Shown here piece by piece: positions 1 through 6,361 of a DNA stretch of 9,188 nt (the stretch's first letter is position 1; each line of letters begins with the position of its first letter). The stretch comes from Anaerolineaceae bacterium. Its GTDB lineage: Bacteria; Chloroflexota; Anaerolineae; Anaerolineales; Anaerolineaceae. The translations under genes were made by a program, and so were the position numbers. Under the pieces are notes generated by a model. The model saw only the letters and a program-made list of their open reading frames with translations. It was not told the origin of the DNA and did no database searches. The stretch lies in the NCBI GenBank assembly GCA_028714615.1, contig JAQTMA010000162.1:1-9188 (forward strand), written 5' to 3'.

Positions 1-365
1 GCCGGCCAACCCGGTAGGCCGGGTGGGAAGGGCAGCCCGCGCAGCCGCTCGAGTAAATAACAGCGCCGGTCGGCATCCGTAGCATCCTCCCAGGGAGCAA
101 AACGATGCGAACATAGGCCAGGCGCTCCCTCCAGCGCATCCACTTCAAGACCGGAGTCATCTGCAAGAGAAATGCAGCCGCTTGCACGGACATATGCCAG
201 GGCCTTAAGTGCAGCATTCTCCGCATAGGTTTGACCGTCCTCGGGGACCCGCAAATGCAATCCCAGCTCGGCGGGCGTGAGCAAGCGAACATGCAAAGTC
301 TTGAGCAAATCCTGCATTTCGATCACTTTACCGGGATTTTCCGTCGCTAACAACAACTGGCGCAT
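1..365 (-). CDS. rdgB: XTP/dITP pyrophosphatase (RdgB/HAM1 family), 3' end beyond window
   Basis: Hydrolyses non-canonical purine triphosphates (dITP, XTP, ITP) to monophosphates in the cytoplasm, keeping deaminated bases out of DNA and RNA. The minus frame is open from the ATG at 365-363 to the window edge (121 codons; the family is usually about 190-200). The N-terminus MRQLLLATENPGK carries the family's T/S-x-N-x-x-K nucleotide-binding motif (T8, N10, K13). YAENAALKA at residues 47-55 and LADDSGLEVDALEGAPG at 67-83 are the two most diagnostic blocks, with catalytic acid residues at D69/D70. The usual SARYAG stretch is varied to SHRFAP (86-91). The start was chosen because AAGGAG lies six bases upstream; a second ATG at 369 runs into a stop after 13 codons. 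It is divergent from the DUF177 gene. The C-terminal third, with the SHR motif, is not visible. Confidence 0.93.
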   Translation of the reverse strand, partial: MRQLLLATENPGKVIEMQDLLKTLHVRLLTPAELGLHLRVPEDGQTYAENAALKALAYVRASGCISLADDSGLEVDALEGAPGLCSHRFAPWEDATDADRRCYLLERLRGLPFPPGLPGWP

Positions 366-394
366 CCATAACTCCTTCGTAGAGGTACAGGCTT

Positions 395-400
395 ATTTTA
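395..400 (-). promoter_or_regulatory. Possible -10 box for rdgB
   Basis: Read on the minus strand this is TAAAAT, 29 bases upstream of the rdgB ATG and upstream of its AAGGAG ribosome-binding site. No good -35 is found 16-18 bases away (the best is TGGCGT at 423-418), so this is only a candidate. Further AT-rich TATAAAT/CATAAT strings at about 430-450 on the same strand are alternatives. Confidence 0.25.
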
Positions 401-462
401 ACCGAGCTCCAATGAGAACGCCAGAAAGATATTATGATATTTATACATTTAATGATAAATTC

Positions 463-491
463 TTGACTTTCAAAAATGGTTATGCTATACT
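463..491 (+). promoter_or_regulatory. Sigma-A type promoter for the DUF177-rpoD unit
   Basis: TTGACT (463-468) is separated by exactly 17 bases from TATACT (486-491), and TGC directly before the -10 makes an extended -10. Each hexamer differs from consensus by one base. Transcription would begin near 498, giving a leader of about 33 bases before the GTG at 531. It lies in the AT-rich region shared with the divergent rdgB. Confidence 0.85.
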
Positions 492-530
492 GTAGCGGAA
501 ATTATCTTATCATCACTGTTAGTTGTTACT

Positions 531-1007
531 GTGTCACAGTTACGTCACCCTTTGCGGCTTAACGTCGGTTTCCTGGTCAACCAGCCGATTGGCACCAGCC
601 GCGAATTCCATTTCGACTTTACGTCGATCCATCTACAGCCAGATTTGGATTTGAATAAGCTTGCCGGTTCGGTGAAAATCAGCCGTACTCCGCAAGGATT
701 ACTGGTACAAGCGAAATTCCAAGCTGAAATTGACGCTGAGTGTGTGCGTTGCCTGATCGAATTTGCACATCCACTCGCGATTGACTTTGATGAACTGTAT
801 GCTTTTACTCCACGCTCCGTGTCGGAATCAGGTTTGATCCTACCGGAGGATGCACACATCGATTTGGAGCCGCTGGTACGTGAGTATCTACTGATCGAAA
901 TCCCCATTAGTCCCCTTTGCAAGCTAGAATGCAAAGGGCTATGTCCTGTCTGTGGAGAAGATCTAAACGAACATCTCTGTGAACATGCTTCTAGCGAAAA
1001 AGTATGA
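531..1007 (+). CDS. yceD: DUF177/YceD family protein with Cys cluster
   Basis: 158 residues, a usual length for DUF177. Family members in bacteria and plastids have been linked to 23S rRNA accumulation; the biochemical role is unsettled. The N-terminal LRLNVGFLVNQPIG and the barrel-like middle part lead to C71-x2-C74 and then C130, C134, C138 and C141 in a C-x3-C-x3-C-x2-C arrangement (CKGLCPVCGEDLN), a likely metal-binding signature of the family. The GTG at 531 is the first possible start in this frame apart from a CTG. No Shine-Dalgarno sequence precedes it, and a TTG at 552, just before the conserved LRLNVG, is a possible alternative. DUF177 genes are very often followed by rpmF (ribosomal protein L32); here the next gene is rpoD instead. 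GC is lower than in most neighbours (one 60-base row is 42%). Confidence 0.9.
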   Translation: MSQLRHPLRLNVGFLVNQPIGTSREFHFDFTSIHLQPDLDLNKLAGSVKISRTPQGLLVQAKFQAEIDAECVRCLIEFAHPLAIDFDELYAFTPRSVSESGLILPEDAHIDLEPLVREYLLIEIPISPLCKLECKGLCPVCGEDLNEHLCEHASSEKV

Positions 1008-1140
1008 CATTATGAATTTGTAAGATGGGTAGGTTATTGGTGAGTTTCATCGCCGTTATTAAGCAAGCATGGGGAGGTTCTCACTCCTCCAGTCAGCGCG
1101 GTGGTGATGGGTTGCATACCAACCGGTGTTCGTCTACGAA

Positions 1141-1147
1141 GGGAGGG
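1141..1147 (+). promoter_or_regulatory. Ribosome-binding site deciding the rpoD start
   Basis: GGGAGGG sits five bases before the GTG at 1153. The frame is open further upstream to a GTG at 1126, but that codon has no Shine-Dalgarno sequence and the added residues do not look like sigma-factor sequence. The 1153 start is therefore preferred. Confidence 0.75.
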
Positions 1148-1152
1148 CGTAC

Positions 1153-2331
1153 GTGACATATCCGGGCAGGCGCAGAAAGAATACCGAGATCCTGAGCATG
1201 TTGCTCGAAAAAGCAGATGTTCAGGGATATCTCACCACGGAAGATTTAATGGAGTTTTACCCCAATGGGGACGAGGATGCTGAGCATCTCAGCGCCATCG
1301 TGGTGGCATTGCGCCGGCGCGGCGTGGACATCCTCGACCGGGAATCCGACTTCGAGGCAGCCGATGAGGATTCTCTGCCACAGAGTGATTTTGATCCATA
1401 CGCAGACCTGGAGCGCATATCTACCGACGACACGGTAGGCCTGTACCTGAAAGAGATGTCGCGCGTACCCCTGCTCAGCACCGAAGAAGAGTTGGACATT
1501 GCCAAGCGCATCGAAAAGGGCAATACCGCGCGCAAAGAGCTCAACCAATCGGGGAGTCGTAATCATTCGCAACAGCAGCGCTCGGAGTTGGAAGCTACCA
1601 TCCAGGACGGGGTGCAGGCGCGCGAGCACCTGATCAAGGCTAACACCCGTCTGGTGGTTAGCATTGCCAAAAAGTACATTGGACGCGGTGTGCCGTTCCT
1701 GGACCTGATCCAAGAGGGGAACCTGGGCTTGATGAAAGCCGTGGAGAAATATGATTATCACCGCGGCTTCCGCTTCTCGACCTACGCCACCTGGTGGATC
1801 CGCCAGACCATTACCCGCTCGATTGCCGACCAGGGCCGCACGATCCGCGTCCCCGTCCATATGATCGACCGCATCCGCCAGCTCTACAAATTGACACACG
1901 AGATGGAACAGGACCTGGGGCGCATCCCCACGATGGATGAGCTGGCGGGTGAAATGGGGCTCTCCCTGCGCAAGGTGCAGTGGATGATGCGCGTTTCGTG
2001 GCTGCCGCTTTCACTGGAAAGCCCGGTGGGCGATGAAGAAGACTCGGAGCTGGGCATGTTCGTGGAAGACGATATCACCCCCACCCCCATCCAGGCGGCC
2101 TACGGGAACATGCTGCGCGAGAAGGTCGAGGAAGTGCTCTCCACGCTCTCCCCTCGTGAGGCGCGCATCTTGCGCTTGCGGTTTGGCCTGGATAATGGCC
2201 ATACTTACACGTTGGAAGAGGTCGGGCAGAAGTTTGGCCTGACGCGCGAGCGCATCCGCCAGATCGAAGGCAAGGCCTTGCGGCGCCTGCGCCACCCGCG
2301 GCGCGCCCGGCAGTTGAAGGATTATTTGTAA
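1153..2331 (+). CDS. rpoD: Primary RNA polymerase sigma factor (RpoD/SigA)
   Basis: Directs RNA polymerase to housekeeping promoters. With the GTG start at 1153 it has 392 residues. Domains in order: a region 1.1-like helical segment (about 8-62); an acidic linker; region 1.2 (about 93-122, [18 protein letters not shown]); a short non-conserved spacer; region 2 (about 158-230, with [16 protein letters not shown], the core-binding [18 protein letters not shown], and the -10 reading [20 protein letters not shown]); region 3 (about 236-310); and region 4 (about 320-390, with the helix-turn-helix [21 protein letters not shown] and the ending [16 protein letters not shown]). The full set of regions and the RpoD-type ending mark a primary rather than alternative sigma. 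It follows the DUF177 gene by 145 bases without a clear promoter or terminator in between, so the promoter at 463-491 may serve both. It ends before a strong terminator. Confidence 0.96.
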   Translation: MTYPGRRRKNTEILSMLLEKADVQGYLTTEDLMEFYPNGDEDAEHLSAIVVALRRRGVDILDRESDFEAADEDSLPQSDFDPYADLERISTDDTVGLYLKEMSRVPLLSTEEELDIAKRIEKGNTARKELNQSGSRNHSQQQRSELEATIQDGVQAREHLIKANTRLVVSIAKKYIGRGVPFLDLIQEGNLGLMKAVEKYDYHRGFRFSTYATWWIRQTITRSIADQGRTIRVPVHMIDRIRQLYKLTHEMEQDLGRIPTMDELAGEMGLSLRKVQWMMRVSWLPLSLESPVGDEEDSELGMFVEDDITPTPIQAAYGNMLREKVEEVLSTLSPREARILRLRFGLDNGHTYTLEEVGQKFGLTRERIRQIEGKALRRLRHPRRARQLKDYL

Positions 2332-2371
2332 TGATGCATCTCAGTTCCGTTATGGACATGCTGTTTCCAAA

Positions 2372-2398
2372 GCGGCGACCTCCAGCCAGAGGGGCCGC
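2372..2398 (+). other. Imperfect stem-loop after rpoD
   Basis: GCGGC (2372-2376) can pair with GCCGC (2394-2398) and CCTC (2379-2382) with GAGG (2389-2392), leaving a six-base loop and small bulges. It has no T-run and lies just ahead of the true terminator, so it may only stabilise the rpoD mRNA 3' end. Confidence 0.35.
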
Positions 2399-2422
2399 CT
2401 GAGGGCATTCTTGCCTGAAAAC

Positions 2423-2448
2423 AAGCGCTGGCGAGGGCCGGCGCTTTT
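2423..2448 (+). terminator. Rho-independent terminator of rpoD
   Basis: AAGCGCTGGC (2423-2432) pairs with GCCGGCGCTT (2437-2446) over ten base pairs with one G-U pair, closing a GAGG loop. A T-rich tail (TTTTCGTTT) follows. It lies 91 bases after the rpoD stop and separates the sigma unit from metG. Confidence 0.88.
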
Positions 2449-2468
2449 CGTTTCCACCTGGCTTGTCA

Positions 2469-2477
2469 TGTTACAAT
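2469..2477 (+). promoter_or_regulatory. Extended -10 promoter for metG
   Basis: TGT followed by TACAAT (one mismatch to TATAAT) forms an extended -10 just after the rpoD terminator. No good -35 is present at 16-18 bases, as is common with extended -10 promoters. Transcription would start near 2484, leaving a leader of about 30 bases with a GAGGTG ribosome-binding site (2505-2510). Confidence 0.5.
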
Positions 2478-2514
2478 CGTGCCATCATTTTCATAAGTTT
2501 GTCTGAGGTGACGT

Positions 2515-4302
2515 ATGTCTGATCCCATTCTGGTTGCCGTTGCCTGGCCTTACGCCAACGCCGAGATCCACGTTGGCAACCTGACCGGTTCTTATTTGCC
2601 CGCCGACATCTTCGCACGCTACCAGCGCCTGCGGGGGAACCGGGTGTTGATGGTGTCCGGGTCCGACTCACATGGCACCCCCATCACCGTGCGGGCGGAC
2701 GCCGAAGGGGTGACTCCCCTCGAGGTTTACCAACGCTTCCACGCCAACTTCCTCGAATTATTCCAGAAGTTGGGGCTGACCTACGACCTGTTCACCAGCA
2801 CACACACCACCAACCATTTCCGCGTCTCGCAAAACGTTTTCCTGGCGCTTAAGAAGAACGGGTACCTGTTTACCAACCGCGAAATGCAGTGGTTCTCCCC
2901 CAACCTGGGGCGCTTTCTGCCGGACCGCTACGTGGAAGGTACCTGCTACATTTGTGGTTTTCCCAATGCGCGCTCAGACCAGTGCGATAAATGCGGTAAC
3001 CTGCTCGACCCGGCCCAACTGATCAACCCGCGCTCGAAGATCGATGGTTCCACCCCCGAGCTGCGCGAGACGGAGCATTTTTACCTGGACCTGGGTAAGC
3101 TGCAGCCAGAAATCCTAACTTTCCTCCGAGAACGAACGAGCTACTGGCGCCCAAACGTCCTGCGCCAATCGCTCGGCCAGATCGAGAGTGAAGGCCTGCG
3201 CGGCCGGCCCATCACGCGCGACCTGGATTGGGGCATCCCCGTCCCGGTCGAAGGCTGGAATGGGAAGTGCCTGTATGTGTGGTTCGAAGCCGTGATCGGG
3301 TACCTGTCTGCCGCCATCGAGTGGTCACAGCTCACCGGGCAGCCGGAGTCGTGGGAAGACTGGTGGCAGAACCCGGCTGCACGCGCCTACTATTTTATCG
3401 GGAAAGATAATATCCCATTCCACGCGGTGATCTGGCCGGGTGAACTGATTGGGACCGGCTCCACCTTTGGCAAACTGCAAGGCGGGAAGGAGGCACCGTT
3501 GACCCTGCCTTTCGATGTGCCGGCGAATGAGTTCATGAACCTGGAGAACCAGAAGATCTCCGGCAGCCGCAACTGGGCGGTATGGGGCCTGGATTTTCTG
3601 ACCCGCTACGATCCCGATTCCTTGCGCTACTACCTGACGGTGAGTATGCCGGAGACCAAGGATACCGATTGGGATTGGGAGGATTTCTTCCACCGCAACA
3701 ACGACGAACTGGTGGCTACCTGGGGCAACCTGGCCAACCGAGTGCTGTCCTTCGCTTATAAGCACTGGGACGGGCATGTTCCTGAGCCGGGCGAGCTCGC
3801 GGCTGAAGACCGCCAGCTCATAGCGGCTGTGGAAGGGGGATTCCAGAGCGTAGCGGAGCAACTCGAGGCCGTGCATCTACGAGCTGCCCTGGGCGAGGCC
3901 ATGCGCCTGGCAAGCGAGGTCAACAAGTACCTGGATACGACGGCGCCCTGGTTCACGGTCAAAACGGATAAACCTGCCGCAGCTCGCGCAATCTATACGG
4001 CGTTGCGCTGCATCGACTCGATCAAGATCATGCTGGCGCCTTTCCTACCCTTCACCAGCGAACGGCTGCACCAGTTCCTGGGATACGACCAGCCGTTGTT
4101 TGGCGAGCAAAGCACCGAGACGATTCAAGACGCGCTGGCCGAGCATACCGTGCTGCGCTACCACCCCGGGGAAGCATTGGGGCGATGGGAGCCCAGCCAA
4201 TTACTGCCCGGGCAAGCGTTACGCCAACCCGGCCCGCTGTTTAAGAAATTGGACCACAGTATCGTGGATGAGGAGCGGGCGAGACTGGGGCAAAAGGTGT
4301 AA
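2515..4302 (+). CDS. metG: Methionyl-tRNA synthetase
   Basis: Class I synthetase that charges tRNA-Met in the cytoplasm, needed for initiation and elongation. 595 residues, starting at an ATG four bases after GAGGTG. The Rossmann catalytic domain starts with PYANAEIHVGNLTGSYLPAD; the class I signature is HVGN (residues 19-22), its last His replaced by Asn. The connective-peptide insert has a zinc knuckle C144-x2-C147 and C157-x2-C160. The second signature is KISGS (347-351), within the ENQKISGSRNWAVW block, in place of canonical KMSKS. The anticodon-binding helical domain follows (about 395-545). The protein ends about residue 595 without the EMAPII/Trbp111-like C-terminal tRNA-binding domain of many bacterial MetRS. 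It is monocistronic by position: terminator before it, AT-rich accessory gene after it. Both signature variants are compatible with an active enzyme, since class I signatures vary, but this is inferred. Confidence 0.96.
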   Translation: MSDPILVAVAWPYANAEIHVGNLTGSYLPADIFARYQRLRGNRVLMVSGSDSHGTPITVRADAEGVTPLEVYQRFHANFLELFQKLGLTYDLFTSTHTTNHFRVSQNVFLALKKNGYLFTNREMQWFSPNLGRFLPDRYVEGTCYICGFPNARSDQCDKCGNLLDPAQLINPRSKIDGSTPELRETEHFYLDLGKLQPEILTFLRERTSYWRPNVLRQSLGQIESEGLRGRPITRDLDWGIPVPVEGWNGKCLYVWFEAVIGYLSAAIEWSQLTGQPESWEDWWQNPAARAYYFIGKDNIPFHAVIWPGELIGTGSTFGKLQGGKEAPLTLPFDVPANEFMNLENQKISGSRNWAVWGLDFLTRYDPDSLRYYLTVSMPETKDTDWDWEDFFHRNNDELVATWGNLANRVLSFAYKHWDGHVPEPGELAAEDRQLIAAVEGGFQSVAEQLEAVHLRAALGEAMRLASEVNKYLDTTAPWFTVKTDKPAAARAIYTALRCIDSIKIMLAPFLPFTSERLHQFLGYDQPLFGEQSTETIQDALAEHTVLRYHPGEALGRWEPSQLLPGQALRQPGPLFKKLDHSIVDEERARLGQKV

Positions 4303-4309
4303 CTGATAA

Positions 4310-4317
4310 ATCACGAA
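4310..4317. repeat. Outer left inverted-repeat arm of GxxExxY cassette
   Basis: ATCACGAA is the reverse complement of TTCGTGAT at 4804-4811, beyond the other side of the GxxExxY gene. At eight bases it is weak alone, but it shares the TTCGTG core with the longer inner repeat and is nested outside it. The flanking bases (GATAA before it; ATAAA after the partner's TTCGTG) are similar but imperfect. Confidence 0.45.
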
Positions 4318-4338
4318 CACCTGCCCAGAACGCAGGTG
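4318..4338 (+). other. Perfect 7-bp stem-loop after metG
   Basis: CACCTGC (4318-4324) pairs with GCAGGTG (4332-4338) around a seven-base loop, 15 bases after the metG stop. No T-run follows, so it is not a standard intrinsic terminator. It lies between the outer and inner left arms of the inverted repeats around the GxxExxY gene and may belong to that element. Confidence 0.5.
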
Positions 4339-4357
4339 CTGGGTTACACAAATGGAG

Positions 4358-4370
4358 GAATGACACGAAT
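4358..4370. repeat. Inner left inverted-repeat arm, overlapping the GxxExxY start
   Basis: GAATGACACGAAT is the exact reverse complement of ATTCGTGTCATTC at 4777-4789, a perfect 13-bp inverted repeat about 406 bases apart. The presumed ATG start of the GxxExxY gene (4360-4362) lies inside this arm, and GGAGG (4354-4358) abuts it. The gene's 5' end and the repeat thus share sequence. Confidence 0.75.
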
Positions 4371-4770
4371 AACTCCTTTTCAAAAAAGTAACGGAACGAC
4401 TAATCAGGTTCTTTACCCGGAGTTATCATTTCAGTTAATGAGTGTAATGTTTGAGGTCCATAACCAACTAGGCCCTGGTTTTACAGAGGATATCTACGAG
4501 AGAGCAGTCGTCTATGAGTTGAAATGCCGGGGAATCCCTTTTGCGGAACAAAGGCCAATTCTCGTGGCTTATAAAGACCAACCACTCGGGAATTACCGAC
4601 TAGATCTCGTTATTGATGAAAAGATAATTTTAGAATTAAAAGCGGTGAGCTCACGAAACGACCAATTTAAACAACAATTGCTCTCATATTTGAAAGCAAC
4701 CGGTTTGCGACTGGGTCTGTTAATCAACTTTGGGTCTATACGGGTTGAACATGTCCGTATCGTTAATTAA
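4360..4770 (+). CDS. GxxExxY family protein (PD-(D/E)XK_3-like)
   Basis: A 136-residue protein of the GxxExxY family, named for GFTEDIY at residues 40-46. The conserved block LYPELSFQLMSVMFEVHNQLGPG precedes it. D82, E92 and K94 (LDLVIDEKIILELK) form a D-x9-E-x-K pattern like the PD-(D/E)XK nuclease core, followed by QLLSYLKATGLRLGLLINFG (106-125), a family hallmark. Members are widespread and often multicopy; the cellular function is not established, and nuclease activity is only suggested by the fold. Start: the ATG at 4360 has GGAGG only one base upstream, too close for a normal ribosome-binding site. A GTG at 4336, inside the hairpin, is the only upstream alternative noticed, and it has no ribosome-binding site. 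GC is about 41% over 4381-4740 (hand count), far below metG. The gene is intact, convergent with the glycosyltransferase, and flanked by inverted repeats, which suggests later insertion. Confidence 0.88.
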   Translation: MTRITPFQKSNGTTNQVLYPELSFQLMSVMFEVHNQLGPGFTEDIYERAVVYELKCRGIPFAEQRPILVAYKDQPLGNYRLDLVIDEKIILELKAVSSRNDQFKQQLLSYLKATGLRLGLLINFGSIRVEHVRIVN

Positions 4771-4819
4771 ACCCAAATTCGTGTCATTCGATTATTCGTG
4801 CCATTCGTGATAAATGGGT
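4771..4819. repeat. Right repeat block: ATTCG(TG) tandem motif plus inverted-repeat arms
   Basis: The 58 bases between the stops of the GxxExxY gene and the glycosyltransferase contain ATTCGTG three times (4777, 4794, 4803) and ATTCG once more (4786). The block holds the partners of both left arms: 4777-4789 (13 bp, perfect) and 4804-4811 (8 bp). ACCCA at 4771-4775 and TGGGT at 4815-4819 are complementary and bound the block. No intrinsic terminator is visible for either convergent gene. Confidence 0.75.
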
Positions 4820-4828
4820 GCTTCGCGA

Positions 4829-6046
4829 TCAATACTCGATCTTATTGGTATTGAGCAGGCCTTCCAGTCTATCCCGGCCGGAGGCGGTGGGGCGGCGGGA
4901 TTTGCGCACGGGACCGCGTTGGGCGGCGGCAAAGGCATAATCGGCCACCTCGTAGGCGGCCTGGGGACGGCCCAGGGCGCGGGCAGCCTGTGCGCGTTGC
5001 GCAAGCAGGGCGCCGCCGTGCTCCAACCAGTGGTACAGGGTCTCGAGCACCGCGATGGGATCCTGACCGAGATCGGCAGCTCCAGCTTCAACCACGTAGT
5101 CCGCATTACCCTTCTCTTGCCCGGGAATGGCATCAATCAGCAGCAGCGGGCGGCCACAGGCCAGGGATTCGGTGATAATCAATCCACCCGCCTTGCACAT
5201 CACCAGGTCGGCTGCGTGCAGCAGTTCGGGCATGTTGCCGGCGTAGTTATACAGGTGAGTGACCGCATGCCACTGCATCTGTTGCAACTGGTGGTAGAGA
5301 ACCTCATCTCCCCCGGCCACCACGACCAGTTGGATGGGCATCCCGGAGTGGTTGATGACGTGCAGGGCTTCGGTCAACCCATCCACCCGCCTCCCACCCA
5401 CCGCCAGAAGGGTGGTCAGATCTGGGCGCCAACCGAGCGCAATGCGGATTTCTTCCGGAAGACGCGTCTCGGTGACCAGGTCGGGCGATACAGGGATGCC
5501 GGTAATATGAACCTGCTCAGGGAGCAGGCCGGCGTCGATGGCCAGGTCATACACGCGAGCAGTCGGGACCAGACAGTAATCAACCGAATCGTTGAACCAC
5601 AGGCGATGCACGGTAGCCAGATCCGTCACCACGGTCACCAGCGGAGTGCGCGTGCGGCCGATGGTAAAGACAGCATCCAGCGGCGCCATATAGAGCGGGT
5701 AGGTCGTGACAATGGCATCCGGGTGGTAGCGCTTCACCAGGTCACGCATCACCTCGAAAAGCAACAAGATCAGGCCGCTCTCCACCAACGTAGAGGGAAC
5801 GGACGCGTCGCTGGCCTGGTAACCGAGCTTGTATATCTCCGGGAGGCGACGCACCATGTGATCGTAGTCTGCCTGGCTGTCACGCAGCATAAGGGGAGTG
5901 CGCCGGTCATCCAAGGGATTGATCAGCTCTACCTGACAGGTCTCCGCATATTTTTCCTGAAGGGCAGCCGCTACCGCATTGGCAGCCGTGCGGTGACCGA
6001 AACCAGCGTCTGCGTAGAGGACCAGGATTATTTTGCGATCACTCAT
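4829..6046 (-). CDS. GT28-family lipid glycosyltransferase (MGDG synthase/UgtP-like)
   Basis: Probably transfers a hexose from a UDP- or other NDP-sugar to diacylglycerol at the inner face of the membrane, making glycolipids. 405 residues, near the usual 370-420. The N-terminal MGDG-synthase half has the glycine motif YADAGFGHRTAANAV (residues 11-25), DAIVTTYPL (110-118) and TDLATVHRLWFNDSVD (141-156) ending in the VPT segment. The C-terminal GT28 half has VGGRRVDGL (217-225), VAGGDEVL (243-250), the sugar-nucleotide segment MCKAGGLIITESLACGRP (283-300) and IPGQEKGNAD (307-316). No transmembrane helix is evident; the family is peripheral. The basic C-terminal tail (RKSRRP, 381-386) could aid membrane contact. 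The ATG at 6046 lies 15 bases after AAGGAG, an unusually long gap, and no nearer start codon exists. It has its own promoter at 6113-6085. The sugar donor and acceptor cannot be assigned from sequence alone. Confidence 0.88.
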   Translation of the reverse strand: MSDRKIILVLYADAGFGHRTAANAVAAALQEKYAETCQVELINPLDDRRTPLMLRDSQADYDHMVRRLPEIYKLGYQASDASVPSTLVESGLILLLFEVMRDLVKRYHPDAIVTTYPLYMAPLDAVFTIGRTRTPLVTVVTDLATVHRLWFNDSVDYCLVPTARVYDLAIDAGLLPEQVHITGIPVSPDLVTETRLPEEIRIALGWRPDLTTLLAVGGRRVDGLTEALHVINHSGMPIQLVVVAGGDEVLYHQLQQMQWHAVTHLYNYAGNMPELLHAADLVMCKAGGLIITESLACGRPLLLIDAIPGQEKGNADYVVEAGAADLGQDPIAVLETLYHWLEHGGALLAQRAQAARALGRPQAAYEVADYAFAAAQRGPVRKSRRPTASGRDRLEGLLNTNKIEY

Positions 6047-6084
6047 TGAAGTAGTATCACACTCCTTATCCGCTTGTTTCTTCC

Positions 6085-6113
6085 AGTATACCGAGGAGCA
6101 TCAAAGAAGACAA
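6085..6113 (-). promoter_or_regulatory. Promoter of the glycosyltransferase gene
   Basis: On the minus strand, TTGTCT (6113-6108) is followed after exactly 17 bases by TATACT (6090-6085). Transcription would start near 6078, giving a leader of about 32 bases that includes AAGGAG at 6067-6062. The architecture mirrors the promoter before DUF177. It lies between the 79-residue gene and the glycosyltransferase, so the latter is probably not solely dependent on the pncC unit. Confidence 0.75.
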
Positions 6114-6121
6114 CTACTCGC

Positions 6122-6361
6122 TTAAGCCCAACCTTGGGGATTTCCCTGGTAGCCAAGGCTCCAGGTCAGATCAACCGGATTGAAGATCAGCTCGAAAGCG
6201 CGCTCACCGGCCATCGCCAGCACGTGCAGACCGGCCTCGTCGCGCCAACTCCGGCCGGTCGAGTCGATGGGGTAGCGAACCTCGCCGAGACGAAACTCAA
6301 GCGGCGTCACCCATCCGTCCGTTTCCCAGCGCACGGTCACTTCGAGGGGCTGCACGGCCAC
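6122..6361 (-). CDS. Unrecognised 79-residue protein overlapping pncC
   Basis: I do not recognise the family with certainty. The sequence is rich in alternating hydrophobic and charged residues suggesting a small beta-sheet domain: VTVRWETDGWVTPLEFRLG (residues 8-26), YPIDSTGRSW (30-39) and LHVLAMAGERAFELIFNP (45-62), with tryptophans at 12, 17, 39, 67 and 78. It has no signal peptide, membrane helix or cysteine. Its first 25 bases overlap the end of pncC in another frame, which suggests translational coupling in one mRNA. Starts are GTG at 6361 (AGGG three bases before) or GTG at 6355. A W-x-x-DG... GRSW pattern recalls small DUF6504-like proteins, but this is only a resemblance. It is judged real because of the tight overlap and its protein-like composition. 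Confidence 0.7.
   Translation of the reverse strand: MAVQPLEVTVRWETDGWVTPLEFRLGEVRYPIDSTGRSWRDEAGLHVLAMAGERAFELIFNPVDLTWSLGYQGNPQGWA

Noticed and set aside
277..495. Plus-strand 72-codon open frame left of the DUF177 gene
   Set aside because: It runs antisense through rdgB and across the divergent promoter region; it resembles no protein and conflicts with a clear gene.
1073..1090. GGAGG/CCTCC hairpin between DUF177 and rpoD as a terminator
   Set aside because: The stem is only five base pairs with an eight-base loop and no T-run follows, so it is unlikely to stop transcription.
1126..1152. Longer N-terminus for the sigma factor from GTG 1126
   Set aside because: GGGAGGG sits at the right distance before GTG 1153, and the nine extra residues are partly encoded by that ribosome-binding site itself.
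1008..1152. A hidden rpmF (L32) gene after DUF177
   Set aside because: No frame in this stretch gives the short basic L32 N-terminus or its later cysteine motif.
4777..4811. CRISPR-like direct repeats (ATTCGTG three times)
   Set aside because: The units are seven bases with unequal short spacing, and there is no repeat-spacer structure or cas gene.
4814..6049. Plus-strand open frame of 411 codons opposite the glycosyltransferase
   Set aside because: It is the antisense shadow of the minus-strand gene, whose translation carries clear GT28/MGDG-synthase motifs. The plus translation matches no family and has no ribosome-binding site.
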